Positions 63,172 to 64,000 of a stretch of 64,000 bases of DNA are shown piece by piece. Origin of the DNA: Melanopsichium pennsylvanicum (taxonomy: Eukaryota > Basidiomycota > Ustilaginomycetes > Ustilaginales); the NCBI GenBank assembly GCA_900208305.1, contig OAPG01000002.1, positions 186,001 to 250,000 of the forward strand. The letters run 5' to 3'. A model generated the notes under the pieces. It saw only the letters and a list, made by a program, of their open reading frames with translations. It ran no database searches and had not been told where the DNA came from. Made by a program: the position numbers and the translations under genes. How positions within the stretch are numbered: the stretch's first letter is position 1; every line of letters starts with the position of its first letter.

Positions 63172-64000
63172 ATGGGAAAGGAAAAGGCTCACGTAAGTAT
63201 ATCAAACTCTCTTCATCATCGTTGTGATAAGCGCTCTGCCTTTTGCCGGTCGTCGACACCACCCTTGTCGTCATCTGAAGGCATGTTGGGGCCAGCCGAT
63301 CGGTGGTTGCACGATGATCGCACATCACATCTTTTGACTTTGCTGCAACAGCGTCTGACCTGGCTTCTCGTTCATTTACATTGCATCATCCATAAAATCG
63401 TAACAGGTTAACGTCGTCGTCATCGGACACGTCGACTCCGGTAAGTCGACCACCACCGGCCACTTGATTTACAAGTGCGGTGGTATTGACAAGCGTACCG
63501 TCGAGAAGTTCGAGAAGGAGGCTGCCGAGCTCGGTAAGGGTTCCTTCAAGTACGCCTGGGTTCTTGACAAGCTCAAGGCCGAGCGTGAACGTGGTATCAC
63601 CATCGACATCGCCCTCTGGAAGTTCGAGACCCCCAAGTACATGGTTACTGTCATCGACGCCCCTGGACACCGTGATTTCATCAAGAACATGATCACTGGT
63701 ACCTCGCAGGCCGACTGTGCCATTCTCATCATTGCCGCCGGTACTGGTGAGTTCGAGGCCGGTATTTCCAAGGATGGTCAGACCCGTGAGCACGCCCTTC
63801 TCTCGTTCACCCTCGGTGTTCGTCAGCTCATCGTCGCCGTCAACAAGATGGACACCACCAAGTACTCTGAGGACCGATTCAACGAGATCGTCAAGGAGAC
63901 CTCCAACTTCATCAAGAAGGTCGGCTACAACCCCAAGACCGTCGCCTTCGTCCCTATCTCCGGATGGCACGGTGACAACATGATTGACGCCACCAAGGAG
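63172..64000 (+). CDS. TEF1: Translation elongation factor 1-alpha, 5-prime part (truncated by window)
   Basis: Exon 1 is 63172-63192 (MGKEKAH) and exon 2 starts at 63407 and runs off the window end in frame. The 214-nt intron has donor GTAAGT and acceptor TAACAG at phase 0; an early intron is common in fungal TEF1. About 205 of some 460 residues are present. The G1 loop GHVDSGKST sits at residues 14-22, [14 protein letters not shown] is the switch region, DAPGH lies near 91-95, and NKMD near 153-156. It delivers aminoacyl-tRNA to the ribosome as a GTPase. Codon bias is the strongest in the window together with the ribosomal proteins and the ADP/ATP carrier. Confidence 0.98.

Noticed and set aside
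63193..63406. Possible box C/D small nucleolar RNA in the TEF1 intron
   Set aside because: GTGATAA, CTGA and CGATGATC-like boxes occur, but their spacing is wrong and there is no terminal stem.
63386..63970. 194-codon minus-strand frame opposite TEF1
   Set aside because: It lies wholly antisense to a highly biased coding exon, which commonly creates long open antisense frames; its Leu/Asp/Gly-rich product matches nothing.

Overview
The window looks like a chromosomal segment of an intron-poor basidiomycete, most likely a smut fungus or relative (Ustilaginomycotina). The evidence is indirect. The encoded proteins are clearly fungal and eukaryotic (TEF1, ADP/ATP carrier, Tag1-like and DUF3712 proteins, a Zn2Cys6 regulator). 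Most genes are single uninterrupted reading frames, and the few introns seen are short with GTRAGT-like donors. Highly expressed genes prefer C-ending codons. Species cannot be fixed from the sequence alone. I support 20 protein genes and one tRNA gene.

Layout. 1-4910 is nearly gene-free apart from an intron-containing tRNA-Pro(AGG). 4911-9366 carries a secreted protein of unknown function and an acyl-CoA synthetase-like enzyme. 9779-14546 is a housekeeping block: exosome subunit RRP41, APC/C subunit APC2 (divergent from RRP41) and proteasome beta-6 PRE7. 14944-17064 is an HxxxD-type acyltransferase. It is divergent from a Tag1-like type II membrane protein (17927-20668), and the intergenic space between them holds a strong hairpin. 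After a 4.4-kb gene-free stretch comes a giant membrane-anchored DUF3712/LEA2-like protein of about 2566 residues (25087-32879). 33664-42338 holds FRG1, a Zn2Cys6 transcription factor, the mitochondrial ADP/ATP carrier and a SUZ-domain protein. 43303-55153 is a same-strand run: Cid1-type nucleotidyltransferase, ubiquilin DSK2, a DUF726/TMCO4 putative lipase and a large protein with several ubiquitin-interacting motifs. 55696-64000 has two divergent ribosomal protein genes (RPL16/uL13 and RPL32/eL32), TAF7 and the first two exons of TEF1, cut by the window end.

Functional themes. RNA metabolism (RRP41, Cid1-like, SUZ, FRG1), ubiquitin and proteasome biology (APC2, PRE7, DSK2, multi-UIM protein) and translation (RPL16, RPL32, TEF1) dominate, but gene order gives no evidence of a metabolic cluster. 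The least understood parts are the giant DUF3712 protein, which I read as three copies of an A-B-C set of NP-motif submodules with dibasic sites in a linker; its Tag1-like neighbour; the multi-UIM protein; the secreted protein; and the non-coding hairpin and palindrome structures. No CRISPR array, intact transposon, rRNA gene or virus-like gene was seen.
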